A stretch of DNA of 46,793 nucleotides from NCBI GenBank assembly GCA_016872725.1, contig VGZC01000048.1, positions 1 to 46,793 of the forward strand, read 5' to 3'. This document shows, one piece after another, positions 32,633-41,378 of the stretch. Both the position numbers and the translations under genes were made by a program. This DNA comes from Planctomycetota bacterium (GTDB taxonomy: Bacteria > Planctomycetota > Planctomycetia > Pirellulales > Pirellulaceae). A model generated the notes under the pieces. It worked only from the letters and a program-made list of their open reading frames with translations, had not been told where the DNA came from and made no database searches. Positions within the stretch are counted from its first letter, which is position 1. Each line of letters begins with the position of its first letter.

Positions 32633-34363
32633 ATGGCGATTCGTAAGGGCGAATACACCGACATTCTGCTGCGTCGCGGAGCGATCAGTCTCGATCAGCT
32701 CTCCGAAGCCGAACAGATGGCGCGCGAGCAGAAGGGGCTGAACACGGCCGATTGCCTCGTGCGGCTCGGCTATGCCACGGGTGAAGAGGTCATGCGCGCC
32801 ATGTCCGAACACCACGGACTGGACTATGTCGATCTGTCCGAAGTCTCGATTCCCGCCGAAATCATCGAACTGATCCCGGAATCGGTCGCCCGCGAGAACG
32901 TCATCCTGCCGCTCGCCGAAGACGAAGACACGCTCACCGTCATCGTCAGCGATCCGATGGACATCGAAACGATCGAAAAACTGCGGTTCATTCTGAACCG
33001 GCGCGTCGAAACGGCCCTGGCGCCCCGCGACCTGATCCTGGAGAACATCAACCGGTACTACGGGCAGATCGAAGGCGAGTCGGCCGACTCGATGCTCCAG
33101 GAATTCACCGACACGGCGATCGACTTCACCGAGACCGAACAGGACACGGCGAAGGAGTCCGAGGCCGTCGATGAAAACAGCGCTCCGATCGTGCGGCTCG
33201 TCCATATGATGATCACCGAGGCGGTCCAGCTCCGCGCGTCCGACATCCACGTGGAGCCGTTCGAGGACCGTGTCCGCATCCGTTACCGCATCGACGGCGT
33301 GCTCGTCGAACGCGACACCCCCCCACGGAGGCTCCACGGAGCCCTCCTGTCCCGCATCAAAATCCTCGCGAAGATGGACATCGCCGAACGGCGGCGGCCC
33401 CAGGACGGCCGGATCAAGGTCTCCATCGGCGAAAAGGAGCTCGACCTCCGCGTCAGCGTCATCCCGACGAACCACGGCCAGTCGGTCGTCATGCGGATCT
33501 TGGACAAAGAGAACATCAAGGTCGGCATCCGCCAGCTCGGCATGTCCGAGGAGAATTTTCAGAAGTTCACGAACCTCATCCGCCGCCCTAACGGCATTAT
33601 CCTGGTGACCGGCCCAACCGGTTCCGGTAAGACAACCACGCTCTACGCCGCGCTCAACGCGCTCAACCGGCCCGACCGCAAGATCATCACGGCGGAAGAC
33701 CCCGTCGAATACTACCTGCCGGGCATCAACCAGTGCGAAGTCCGCCACAATATCGGGCTCGATTTCGCGCGCATCATCCGGTCGATGCTCCGCCAGGCCC
33801 CCAATATCATCCTCGTCGGTGAAATGCGCGATCGCGAGACGGCTTCGATGGGAATCCAGGCATCCTTAACTGGACACTTGGTTTTCAGTACACTGCATAC
33901 GAACGATGCGCCCAGCGCCATTACGCGCATGGTGGATTTGGGTGTACCCAACTATCTGGTGGCGAGCAGTGTGATCGGCGTGATGGCGCAGCGGTTGATC
34001 CGCGTGATTTGCTCGCGGTGCAAAACGGCCCATCAGATCCCCGAGGCCGTCCTGCACGACGCTGGTTTTCCGCCGGACATGCTGGCCAGTCCGAAGTTCA
34101 TGCGGGGCAAGGGGTGCAGTTACTGTCAGAAGAGCGGCTACCGGGGGAGGCTGGCGATCATCGAGATGATGCCCGTGTCGAGCAAGATCCGCGAGCTGAT
34201 TTTCCAGAGCGTGGCCGCCGACGAGCTGCGGAGGGCGGCGATCCGGCAAGGCATGAAGACCTTGTACATGGATGGGCTGCTCAAAGTCGCGAACGGGGCG
34301 AGCACGCTCGAGGAGATCTATCGCGTGGCGAAGCGGAGCGAGCAGGATCAGCTCGTCGCCTGA
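32633..34363 (+). CDS. GspE/PilB-type assembly ATPase, first copy
   Basis: This 576-residue protein starts at ATG 32633 (CAGGA about 10 nt upstream; ATG 32621 also possible). An N-terminal GspE-N domain (about 1-150; YTDILLRRGAISLDQLSEAE, ARENVILPLAEDEDTLTV) precedes the hexameric ATPase: RASDIHVEPFEDRVRIRYRIDG, Walker A GPTGSGKTTT (327-336), Asp box ITAEDPVEYY, Walker B IILVGEMRDRET, His box HLVFSTLHTND. The zinc-binding tetracysteine is CSRC (460-463) and CSYC (495-498), present in PilB/GspE but not PilT. It powers pseudopilus or pilus extension from the cytoplasmic face. A second homologue lies at 35910. The long leader with tandem repeats suggests post-transcriptional control. Confidence 0.93.
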   Translation: MAIRKGEYTDILLRRGAISLDQLSEAEQMAREQKGLNTADCLVRLGYATGEEVMRAMSEHHGLDYVDLSEVSIPAEIIELIPESVARENVILPLAEDEDTLTVIVSDPMDIETIEKLRFILNRRVETALAPRDLILENINRYYGQIEGESADSMLQEFTDTAIDFTETEQDTAKESEAVDENSAPIVRLVHMMITEAVQLRASDIHVEPFEDRVRIRYRIDGVLVERDTPPRRLHGALLSRIKILAKMDIAERRRPQDGRIKVSIGEKELDLRVSVIPTNHGQSVVMRILDKENIKVGIRQLGMSEENFQKFTNLIRRPNGIILVTGPTGSGKTTTLYAALNALNRPDRKIITAEDPVEYYLPGINQCEVRHNIGLDFARIIRSMLRQAPNIILVGEMRDRETASMGIQASLTGHLVFSTLHTNDAPSAITRMVDLGVPNYLVASSVIGVMAQRLIRVICSRCKTAHQIPEAVLHDAGFPPDMLASPKFMRGKGCSYCQKSGYRGRLAIIEMMPVSSKIRELIFQSVAADELRRAAIRQGMKTLYMDGLLKVANGASTLEEIYRVAKRSEQDQLVA

Positions 34364-34595
34364 TCGTCCCGCACGGAAAGGAGGCGGGAAACACGGGAAG
34401 AGGATAGGGGCGAGATGGCAACAGGTGGGACGAGACCGGGCGCGATGAAGATCGAGGCGTCGAGGTGAACTTCGGGGACTGCGCTTGAGGCCCGCGGGAG
34501 CGGCGCCAATAATCGGCTCGTCAGCAGGATCGGTCACAAGCCCGTACATTCTGTTTCGTCGAGCTGATTCGAGCGGATCGTCTTGGAACACGATC

Positions 34596-35720
34596 ATGGC
34601 AACGGTTCTGATCGACAAGCTGCTGCACGCCTGCATCAAGCAGGGGGCCAGTGATATCCACATCACCGTGGGTCAGCCTCCCGTCTTCCGCCTGCACGGC
34701 CGCATGCGCAAGCTCGAAACGAAGGTGCTCGACGGCGAGGACACCGTATCGCTGATGAAGAGCATCGCGCCCGAGCGGTGCCAGCGCGAATTGCAGGAGA
34801 ACGGCAGTTCGGACTTCGGGTTCGCGTTCGGCGAGCTCGCTCGGTTCCGCGTCTCGATCTACAAGCAGCGCGGCAATGTCGCCATGGTGCTGCGGCAGAT
34901 CCCCAATAACATGCTCACCCCCGAGCAGCTTGGGCTGCCGGAGGTCTGCGTGAAATTGTCGCTCCGGCCCCGCGGCCTGTTCCTCGTCACGGGTCCGACC
35001 GGATCCGGCAAGAGCACGACATTGGCGAGCCTGATCAACTACCTCAACGAGAATGTGGACCACCACATCATCACGATCGAGGATCCGATCGAGTTCTACC
35101 ACTACCACAAGAAATCGACGGTCAACCAGCGGGAGGTGGGGGTGGACGTGCCGAGTTTCGCGGAGGCGATCCGCCGCGCGTTGCGGCAGGACCCCGACGT
35201 GATCCTCGTCGGCGAAATGCGCGATCTCGAAACGATCGAGGCTGCGATCACGGCGGCCGAGACGGGGCACATCGTTTTTGGAACGTTGCACACCAACAGC
35301 GCCCAGGGTACGGTCAATCGTGTCATCGACGCGTTCCCAGGGAACCTCCAGGACCAGATCCGCACGCAGCTCGCCAGCTCGCTGATCGGCGTGGTCGCCC
35401 AAACGCTCCTGCCCCGCATCGCCGGAGGCCGGATCGCGGCCTACGAGATCCTCGTCGTGACCTCGGCGGTCGCCAACCTGATCCGCGAAAACAAGACGTT
35501 CCGCATCAACTCGGCGATCCAGACCGGCGCCAAGTTCGGCATGCAGCTTCTCGATGATCACCTCTTCCGGCTCTGGCAACAGGAAATCGTGACGCTCGAG
35601 GATGTGCTCGCCAAAGCCCACCGGCCGGACGATTTGGCCAAGCGGGTGGTCCAGTACCGCCGGGGAATCGCGGCCGGCACCGAGGAGGAGGAAGAGCAGG
35701 AAGCGGCGGCCGAGGATTGA
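34596..35720 (+). CDS. pilT: PilT-type retraction ATPase
   Basis: This 374-residue protein starts at ATG 34596 (GGAA 8 nt upstream). It has the shorter PilT plan without GspE-N or tetracysteine: ACIKQGASDIHITVGQPP, Walker A GPTGSGKS (133-140), ITIEDPIEF, AIRRALRQDPDVILVGEMRD, HIVFGTLHTNSA and the AIRNLIRE-like helix seen here as VANLIRENK. The C-terminus is acidic (EEEEEQEAAAED). It would drive depolymerisation of the filament made by the neighbouring PilB-type enzymes, arguing for a dynamic type IV pilus rather than a pure type II secretion system. A 232-bp gap separates it from the first ATPase. Confidence 0.92.
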   Translation: MATVLIDKLLHACIKQGASDIHITVGQPPVFRLHGRMRKLETKVLDGEDTVSLMKSIAPERCQRELQENGSSDFGFAFGELARFRVSIYKQRGNVAMVLRQIPNNMLTPEQLGLPEVCVKLSLRPRGLFLVTGPTGSGKSTTLASLINYLNENVDHHIITIEDPIEFYHYHKKSTVNQREVGVDVPSFAEAIRRALRQDPDVILVGEMRDLETIEAAITAAETGHIVFGTLHTNSAQGTVNRVIDAFPGNLQDQIRTQLASSLIGVVAQTLLPRIAGGRIAAYEILVVTSAVANLIRENKTFRINSAIQTGAKFGMQLLDDHLFRLWQQEIVTLEDVLAKAHRPDDLAKRVVQYRRGIAAGTEEEEEQEAAAED

Positions 35721-35761
35721 AGCCGACGCCTCCCCGCCGGCGCATGCGGATGCCCCATTCC

Positions 35762-35814
35762 GAAAACGCATTCAAGAAAACGCAATCGGAAAACCCAATC
35801 GGAAAACGCACTGA
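35762..35814 (+). repeat. 13-bp tandem array with AAAAC core
   Basis: Three units of GAAAACSCAATCG type lie at 35776-35788, 35789-35801 and 35802-35814, preceded by a diverged copy at 35762-35775. They fall between the pilT stop and the second GspE/PilB gene. The AAAAC core is shared with the arrays at 32481, 37655 and 39168. Confidence 0.8.
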
Positions 35815-35909
35815 AGTTTGGTTTGCCCCGTTCGAATCCTCCCATCGCTCGGTCTTGAATTCGATCCGCGTTCCCGTCTCCTTTCGACCCTTTTCGCCCG
35901 GAATTCCCC

Positions 35910-37628
35910 ATGGCCCTACGTCGCATCGGTCAGGTACTCGTCGACCTCGGCTTCATCACCGACGAGCAGCTCGAGTTGTTGCTGGAGGAGCAACAGCAGC
36001 AGCCGGGCGAGTTGCTGGGGAAGATCGCCGAGGAGATGGGACTGATCACGGACGAGCAGTTGGTGCAGGCGCTCGCCGAACAGCTCAACATGCGCGTGAT
36101 CAACCTCTCGGAGGCGCAGATCCCGCAGGATGCGCTCGACAAGGTCACCGAGACGATGGCCCAGATGTACCGCATCGTCCCGGTGCGGTTCGCCGGCGAT
36201 CGGTTGACGGTCGCGACGTGCGACCCGCAGAACATCCGAATCCAGGACGAACTGCGGACGTTCCTCGGCTACGACATTGAAATCGTGGTGGCCACCGAAC
36301 GGGACATCCAGGCGTTCGTGGGCAAGCACTACGACTCGCAGCGCGAGTCGGTCGAGAGCATCATCATCGACTTGGAGAACGACGAGGAACTGCGGGCGAA
36401 GGCCGAGGCGATGGCGGGCGACGGGCCGATCGACCTGACGGGCGCCGAGGCGCTCGCCGACAGCGCGCCGGTCCGCAAACTGCTCAACATGGTGCTCCTC
36501 CTGGCGATCAAGGACCACGCGAGCGACGTGCATTTCGAGCCGTTCGAGGACGAGTTCCGGATCCGGATCAAGGCCGACGGCGTGCTCTACGAAATGGTGC
36601 CGCCGCCAAGGCATCTGGCGTTCGCCATCACGACGCGGATCAAGGTCATGGCGAACCTCGACATCGCCGAACGCCGATTGCCCCAGGACGGACGGATCGA
36701 GCTCTCGGTCGGCGGGCACCCGGTCGATCTGCGGGTGAGCGTGCTGCCGACGATGTTCGGCGAGAGCGTCGTCATGCGGGTCCTCGACCGGTCGGTCGTC
36801 TCGCTCGATCTGAACAAGGTCGGCATGGACGAACCGACGCTGAAGGAATTCCGTCAAGTGATCGAGATCCCCAACGGGATCATCCTCGTCACGGGCCCGA
36901 CCGGATCGGGTAAGACGACAACCCTGTATTCGGCGCTCAGCGAGCTCAACGATATCCGGGACAAGCTGATCACGACCGAGGACCCGGTCGAATACGACAT
37001 CGACGGCATCGTGCAGATCGCGATCGACTCGGACATCGGCGTCACGTTCGCCGCGTGCCTCCGAGCCATCCTGCGGCAGGATCCGGACATCATCCTGGTC
37101 GGCGAGATCCGCGACACGGAAACGGCGGAAATCGCCGTCCAGGCGTCGCTCACCGGCCATACCGTTTTCAGCACGCTCCACACGAACGACGCGCCGAGCA
37201 CCGTGACGCGGCTCAAGGACATGGGGATCCCCACGTTCCTCATCACGGCGACGGTCGAAGCGATCCTCGCCCAACGCCTCGTCCGGCGCGTCTGCAGCCA
37301 GTGCCGCGAAGTGGTGCCCGGGAGCCTCGACGCCATGTTCGATCTGGCGATCGATCCGAATACGCTCGGCGATCGCAAGTTCTTCAAGGGTCGCGGATGC
37401 GACATCTGCAACAACACGGGCTACAAGGGTCGCGTCGGCCTTTTTGAATTGATGATCATGAACGACGACCTGCGCGAGCTGATCATGCGCAACACGTCGG
37501 TCGACGAACTGCGCGAAGCGGCCCGCGGCTACGGAATGCGAACCCTCCGCGACGCCGGAATCCACTATATCCACGAAGGTGTGACGACCGCCGAAGAGGT
37601 GATCCGCGAAACCATCCTCGACGCCTAA
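35910..37628 (+). CDS. GspE/PilB-type assembly ATPase, second copy
   Basis: This 572-residue protein starts at ATG 35910. The N-terminal GspE-N-like part (RRIGQVLVDLGFITDEQLE, then a Gln-rich EEQQQQPGELLG) differs clearly from that of the first copy. The ATPase core has DHASDVHFEPFEDEFRIRI, Walker A GPTGSGKT (329-336), TTEDPVEYDIDG, IILVGEIRDTETAEIA, HTVFSTLHTND and tetracysteine CSQC (462-465)/CDIC (497-500). Both copies are therefore complete extension-type enzymes, possibly serving different pseudopilin sets or forming one hetero-oligomer. It is followed by the GspF gene after a 141-bp gap filled by a 14-bp repeat array. Confidence 0.94.
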   Translation: MALRRIGQVLVDLGFITDEQLELLLEEQQQQPGELLGKIAEEMGLITDEQLVQALAEQLNMRVINLSEAQIPQDALDKVTETMAQMYRIVPVRFAGDRLTVATCDPQNIRIQDELRTFLGYDIEIVVATERDIQAFVGKHYDSQRESVESIIIDLENDEELRAKAEAMAGDGPIDLTGAEALADSAPVRKLLNMVLLLAIKDHASDVHFEPFEDEFRIRIKADGVLYEMVPPPRHLAFAITTRIKVMANLDIAERRLPQDGRIELSVGGHPVDLRVSVLPTMFGESVVMRVLDRSVVSLDLNKVGMDEPTLKEFRQVIEIPNGIILVTGPTGSGKTTTLYSALSELNDIRDKLITTEDPVEYDIDGIVQIAIDSDIGVTFAACLRAILRQDPDIILVGEIRDTETAEIAVQASLTGHTVFSTLHTNDAPSTVTRLKDMGIPTFLITATVEAILAQRLVRRVCSQCREVVPGSLDAMFDLAIDPNTLGDRKFFKGRGCDICNNTGYKGRVGLFELMIMNDDLRELIMRNTSVDELREAARGYGMRTLRDAGIHYIHEGVTTAEEVIRETILDA

Positions 37629-37654
37629 ATAAACGAACAACTGAACACCAAAAA

Positions 37655-37724
37655 CTGAAACCTGAAAACTGAAACCTGAAAACTGAAACCTGAAAACTGA
37701 AACCTGAAAACTGAAACCTGAAAA
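37655..37724 (+). repeat. 14-bp tandem array, five copies
   Basis: Five exact copies of CTGAAACCTGAAAA fill 37655-37724, flanked by partial copies (AACACCAAAAA before; CTGAGAACCGAGAACTG after). It occupies most of the gap between the second ATPase and the GspF/PilC gene, whose start follows 45 bp later. Confidence 0.95.
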
Positions 37725-37769
37725 CTGAGAACCGAGAACTGCCAGCGGGTCTGGCGAAGGGGTTGGCCG

Positions 37770-39161
37770 ATGCCGACATTCCAATTCGAGGCGATGGACG
37801 CGACCGGACAGGAAATCCGCGACGTGATCGACGCCGCCAGCGAGGAAGAAGCGCAATCCACGATTCGCCAGATGGGCTACTTCGTCACCAAGATCTCGGT
37901 GAAGAAGTCGGCCAAGGGCGTCGCGACGGCCAAACGGCGCAAGCGGTCGTTCGCGATCGGCGGCGGTGGCTCGAAGATCATGACGACGTTCACGCGTCAA
38001 CTCTCGATCCTCCAGGACGCCGGCCTGCCCATCCTTCGAAGTCTCAAGATCCTCGAAAACAACGCCAAGGCGGGGAAGCTCAAGAACGCCTTGATGGATG
38101 TCTGCGACGAGATCGAGGCGGGAGCGACCTTGTCCGAGGCGATGGCGAAGTGCCCGAAGGTCTTCAGCCGGCTCTACATCAATATGGTCAAGGCGGGCGA
38201 GGCCGGCGGCGCGCTCGAAGTCATCCTCCAGCGGCTCGCCGATTTCATGGAGCGGGCCGAGTCGCTCAAACGCAAGGTCAAAGGCGCGATGATCTACCCG
38301 ATCGTCGTGATCCTCGTCGCGTGCGGCATCCTCACGTTCATCATGCTCAAGATCGTGCCCGTGTTTCGCACCATGTTCGAGGAATTCGAGCTCAAACTGC
38401 CGGCGATGACCGAACTGCTCATCACGATCTCAAACTACATCGTCCGCTACTGGTACGTGCTGCTCTTGATCCCCGTCGGCATTTGGCTTTTCATCAAGCT
38501 CGTCCGGAAATTCCGAGCGGGGCGGATGGGGTGGGACATGTATATCCTCAAGATCCCGATCGTCGGGCGGCTGATGGAGAAGAACATCATGGCCCGCACG
38601 ACCCGGACGCTCGGAACGCTCGTCGCGAGCGGCGTGCCGATTCTCGAAGCGCTTACCATCACGCGCGAGACGGCGACGAACGCCGTGTTCGAACGGCTCT
38701 ACGGCAAGGTGACCGAGTCGATCCGGCAAGGCGATGCGATCGCCGTGCCGCTCAAGGATCATTCCAAGCCGGGATTCCATCCGATCGCCCTGTTCTTCTG
38801 GGTCGCGACCGGCGCGGGGCCGTTCATCCCGATCCTCATGATGCCCAAGCTGCAGCAGATGGGGGCGAGCGTCGTGGCGGCGGGCGCGGCCGTCGGCGCG
38901 CTGTTCTATTTCTGGAAGATGAACGACCGCGTCGTGGATGATCTTGTCGTGAACATGGTCGACGTGGGCGAGGAGACCGGCGAACTCGACACGATGTTGT
39001 TCAAGGTCGCCGATACGTTTGACGAAGAGGTCCGGACGCTCACCGACGGCTTGATGGCCTTGCTCGAACCGCTGCTGATCTGCTTCCTGGGTGGAGCGGT
39101 CGGGTTCATCGTCATCGCCCTCTTCCTGCCGCTCGTCAGCCTCATCCAAGGCCTCACCTAA
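37770..39161 (+). CDS. GspF/PilC inner-membrane platform protein with extra two-helix insert
   Basis: This 463-residue protein is longer than the usual ~400 for the family. The start (MPTFQFEAMDATGQEI) and two T2SF helical domains are clear: FTRQLSILQDAGLPILRSL and ARTTRTLGTLVASGVPILEAL. Membrane helices lie near IYPIVVILVACGILTFIML, YVLLLIPVGIWLF and the C-terminal LLICFLGGAVGFIVIALFL. In the second domain an extra segment of about 55 residues (335-390) with two hydrophobic stretches (PIALFFWVATGAGPF and VVAAGAAVGALFYFW) separates PLKDHSKP from VVNMVDVGEETGELD, which are normally close together. It anchors the ATPase and pseudopilins at the membrane. Confidence 0.93.
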   Translation: MPTFQFEAMDATGQEIRDVIDAASEEEAQSTIRQMGYFVTKISVKKSAKGVATAKRRKRSFAIGGGGSKIMTTFTRQLSILQDAGLPILRSLKILENNAKAGKLKNALMDVCDEIEAGATLSEAMAKCPKVFSRLYINMVKAGEAGGALEVILQRLADFMERAESLKRKVKGAMIYPIVVILVACGILTFIMLKIVPVFRTMFEEFELKLPAMTELLITISNYIVRYWYVLLLIPVGIWLFIKLVRKFRAGRMGWDMYILKIPIVGRLMEKNIMARTTRTLGTLVASGVPILEALTITRETATNAVFERLYGKVTESIRQGDAIAVPLKDHSKPGFHPIALFFWVATGAGPFIPILMMPKLQQMGASVVAAGAAVGALFYFWKMNDRVVDDLVVNMVDVGEETGELDTMLFKVADTFDEEVRTLTDGLMALLEPLLICFLGGAVGFIVIALFLPLVSLIQGLT

Positions 39162-39167
39162 TCCCCC

Positions 39168-39202
39168 ACTGAAAACGGAACACTGAAAACTGAAAACGGA
39201 AC
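39168..39202 (+). repeat. short AAAAC-core repeat between gspF and first pseudopilin
   Basis: ACTGAAAACGGA (39168-39179) is followed by ACACTGAAAAC and TGAAAACGGAACC (to about 39203). CTGAAAAC is shared with the array at 37655. About 56 bp separate it from the next start. Confidence 0.75.
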
Positions 39203-39258
39203 CGCCTCCGGCGCGAAGGGCATTGCGACGGAATCATGCATTCACGGAGACCGAACCG

Positions 39259-40302
39259 ATGTCCATCCGCGTTCGAAGCCGATCGGCGTTCACGCTCGTG
39301 GAACTGCTCGTCGTCATCCTGATCATCGGCATCCTCATGGCCCTGCTCTATCCGGTCATGACGGCCGTCATCCGGCGGGGCAGCAACTTCGCCATGGCGA
39401 CCGATCTGAACAACCTCGAGATGGCGATCGTCGCATACAAGGACCGGTACAAGGATTTTCCACCCGATTTCACGGACGCGCCCGTCCGGCCGTTCAATCA
39501 GACGGTCGCCTATCGGCACATCCGCAAGGCGTTTCCCCGCATCGATGCGGCCGAAATGACTCGGATCGCGGCATTCGCGCCGTCGATCAGCGCGGCCGAA
39601 TCGCTCGTGTTCTGGCTGGGGGGGCTGAGCAAGAACCCGAGGCAGCCGTTCACCGGCGCCGGCGGACCGCTCATCATCACGGGCGACGCCACGACGCCGA
39701 TCGCCTGGCGCATCCAGGACCGGGCGGAACCGCTTTTCACGTTCGATGAGTCTCGGCTGCACATCGAGACGACCGGCACCTACACGACGGGCGCGGCATA
39801 CCTTCCGTCGGGCGGCAATACGACGCCGTATGTCTATTTTGATTCGCGCACGTATGGGTTCACGTATACGAGCGGTTCGAATCAAGTGCCGGGTTACGCG
39901 TCGTTCGCGTGGCAAGCGCCCGACGGGACGGGCTGGACGGTCGCCCTGCCGTACAAGTCGGATACGGCCAACACGGGCTTTAATCCGGTGGCCGGATCGC
40001 GCGACTTTGTGCTGCGGGACCGCGCGGTGCATTTCGTGAACCGCGACACGTTTCAGATCGTGTGCGCGGGGATCGACGGGGAATTCGGGCCCCGGTTCGC
40101 GTCGGCCGCGAACGTGATCGCGTTCGCCGATCCGAACGGCAACACGGTTCCCTTTTTCACGCGGTTTCCGTCGGGCGGCTGGTACCATCCATCGTACGAT
40201 GTGAACAATCCGCCGCCCGCGACGGCGGACGTCTACCAGGTCGGCCAGAACGACAACCTGGCGAACTTTTCGGAAGGCCAAACGATGAAGGACGCACGTT
40301 GA
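39259..40302 (+). CDS. type II secretion/type IV pseudopilin, first (GspG-like N-terminus)
   Basis: This 347-residue protein starts at ATG 39259 (GGAGA 9 nt upstream). The prepilin site is SRSA/FTLVELLVV, with Ala rather than Gly at -1, Phe +1 and Glu +5. The hydrophobic helix (VVILIIGILMALLYPVMTAV) and following helix DLNNLEMAIVAYKDRYKDFPPD resemble GspG. A long C-terminal beta-rich part (VYFDSRTYGFTYTSG, FQIVCAGIDGEFGPRF) makes it more than twice a normal GspG. It shares TGATG with the next gene, so the two are coupled. It probably forms part of the pseudopilus. Confidence 0.9.
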   Translation: MSIRVRSRSAFTLVELLVVILIIGILMALLYPVMTAVIRRGSNFAMATDLNNLEMAIVAYKDRYKDFPPDFTDAPVRPFNQTVAYRHIRKAFPRIDAAEMTRIAAFAPSISAAESLVFWLGGLSKNPRQPFTGAGGPLIITGDATTPIAWRIQDRAEPLFTFDESRLHIETTGTYTTGAAYLPSGGNTTPYVYFDSRTYGFTYTSGSNQVPGYASFAWQAPDGTGWTVALPYKSDTANTGFNPVAGSRDFVLRDRAVHFVNRDTFQIVCAGIDGEFGPRFASAANVIAFADPNGNTVPFFTRFPSGGWYHPSYDVNNPPPATADVYQVGQNDNLANFSEGQTMKDAR

Positions 40303-41372
40303 TGGGCCGGTCGCGGAATAGCGCGTTCACTCTGGTCGAACTCATGGTTTCGATGGCCGTGGCCGCTCTCCTCGCGGCCACGTCGCTCGTCGCCCTCTGG
40401 GGCGCTCAGCAGCAGGCGAGCGAATCGCGATCGCACGCGCAGGTTGCGAAAATCGGCGATCTGGTGACTACCCATTGGGAAACCTATCCAACACGCAAAC
40501 TCGCTATCACCTATTCGGTCCCGGGCGCGGAGACACCGAGAGATCGATTGGAAGCTCGGCTATGGCTGCTGCGTGATACCATGCGTATGGAGCTTCCCGA
40601 TCGCAAGTCCGATATCATCGTGTGGAACGGTTCGGCGTTTGTGCCGGCCGGCCCCATTTCGGTCACCCTTGCGGAGAGCGGCGTCTCGGCCACGATTCAG
40701 CCTCCGAGACTCCTGAGACGGTATGTCGCGCGAGCGGCCCGTCAACTTCAGTTGCGACAGAAGCTGGCGACCACCGTCGCGCCCGACTGGGAATTGTGGA
40801 CGGAGTGGAATCAGCACGCTGAGTGTCTGTATCTGATCTTGGCGGAATTGCAGGACCAGGACGGCCCCGCACTCGCGTACTTCCGAAGTACGGAGATTCA
40901 GGACACCGACGACGACGGCATGCCCGAGATCCTCGATGGATGGGGAACCCCGTTGCAATTCCTTCGATGGGCGCCTGGCTTCCTTCAGGACTCGACCATC
41001 CAAACCGGGAATCGCAATCGGCAACCGGACCATTTGGATCCGCTGTATGTAGATGCACGCTGGAAAATCGCGGCTTCACTCGTACCCTATTCCCTTTTCC
41101 CCCTCGTCTTCTCGATGGGACCGGATCGAGAGCCGGGTTTGATTTCCGATAATCAACCGCCTGGCGTACCGCCACCTCAACCTCCAACGGTCATTCCGGG
41201 CAACGGCGTCTGGTCACACAATTATCGCGCGGTCACCCCGTTGATGGACCCCTACGGTGGGATTCAAGACATCAATCCCGTTAGCAGTTCGCCGTACTTG
41301 ATCGGCGAGCGCAATGTGAACAACTCATATGCGGACGACAATATCTCAAGTCACTTGATTGAAATACGGTAA
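40302..41372 (+). CDS. second pseudopilin
   Basis: This 356-residue protein starts at ATG 40302, overlapping the previous TGA by one base. The prepilin site RNSA/FTLVELMVSM again has Ala at -1. The helix AVAALLAATSLVALW is followed by a domain with EIQDTDDDGMPEILDGWGTP, a D/G-rich motif common in planctomycete pilins, and ends in an Asn/Ser-rich tail. From about 40440 to the end the gene uses visibly more A/T at third positions than its neighbours, suggesting either relaxed codon selection or separate history. No catalytic function is expected. Confidence 0.87.
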   Translation: MGRSRNSAFTLVELMVSMAVAALLAATSLVALWGAQQQASESRSHAQVAKIGDLVTTHWETYPTRKLAITYSVPGAETPRDRLEARLWLLRDTMRMELPDRKSDIIVWNGSAFVPAGPISVTLAESGVSATIQPPRLLRRYVARAARQLQLRQKLATTVAPDWELWTEWNQHAECLYLILAELQDQDGPALAYFRSTEIQDTDDDGMPEILDGWGTPLQFLRWAPGFLQDSTIQTGNRNRQPDHLDPLYVDARWKIAASLVPYSLFPLVFSMGPDREPGLISDNQPPGVPPPQPPTVIPGNGVWSHNYRAVTPLMDPYGGIQDINPVSSSPYLIGERNVNNSYADDNISSHLIEIR

Positions 41373-41378
41373 ACGAAC

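Noticed and set aside
32048-33748. 566-codon minus-strand open frame
   Set aside because: It is antisense to the first ATPase and spans the 10-bp arrays; no start or motif supports it.
32451-37724. CRISPR array
   Set aside because: The repeats are 10-14 bp, directly abutting and without spacers, so they are tandem repeats, not CRISPR.
35916-38000. 694-codon minus-strand open frame with FSFQVSVF repeats
   Set aside because: The repeated peptide is only the translation of the 14-bp array; the rest is antisense to the second ATPase and GspF.
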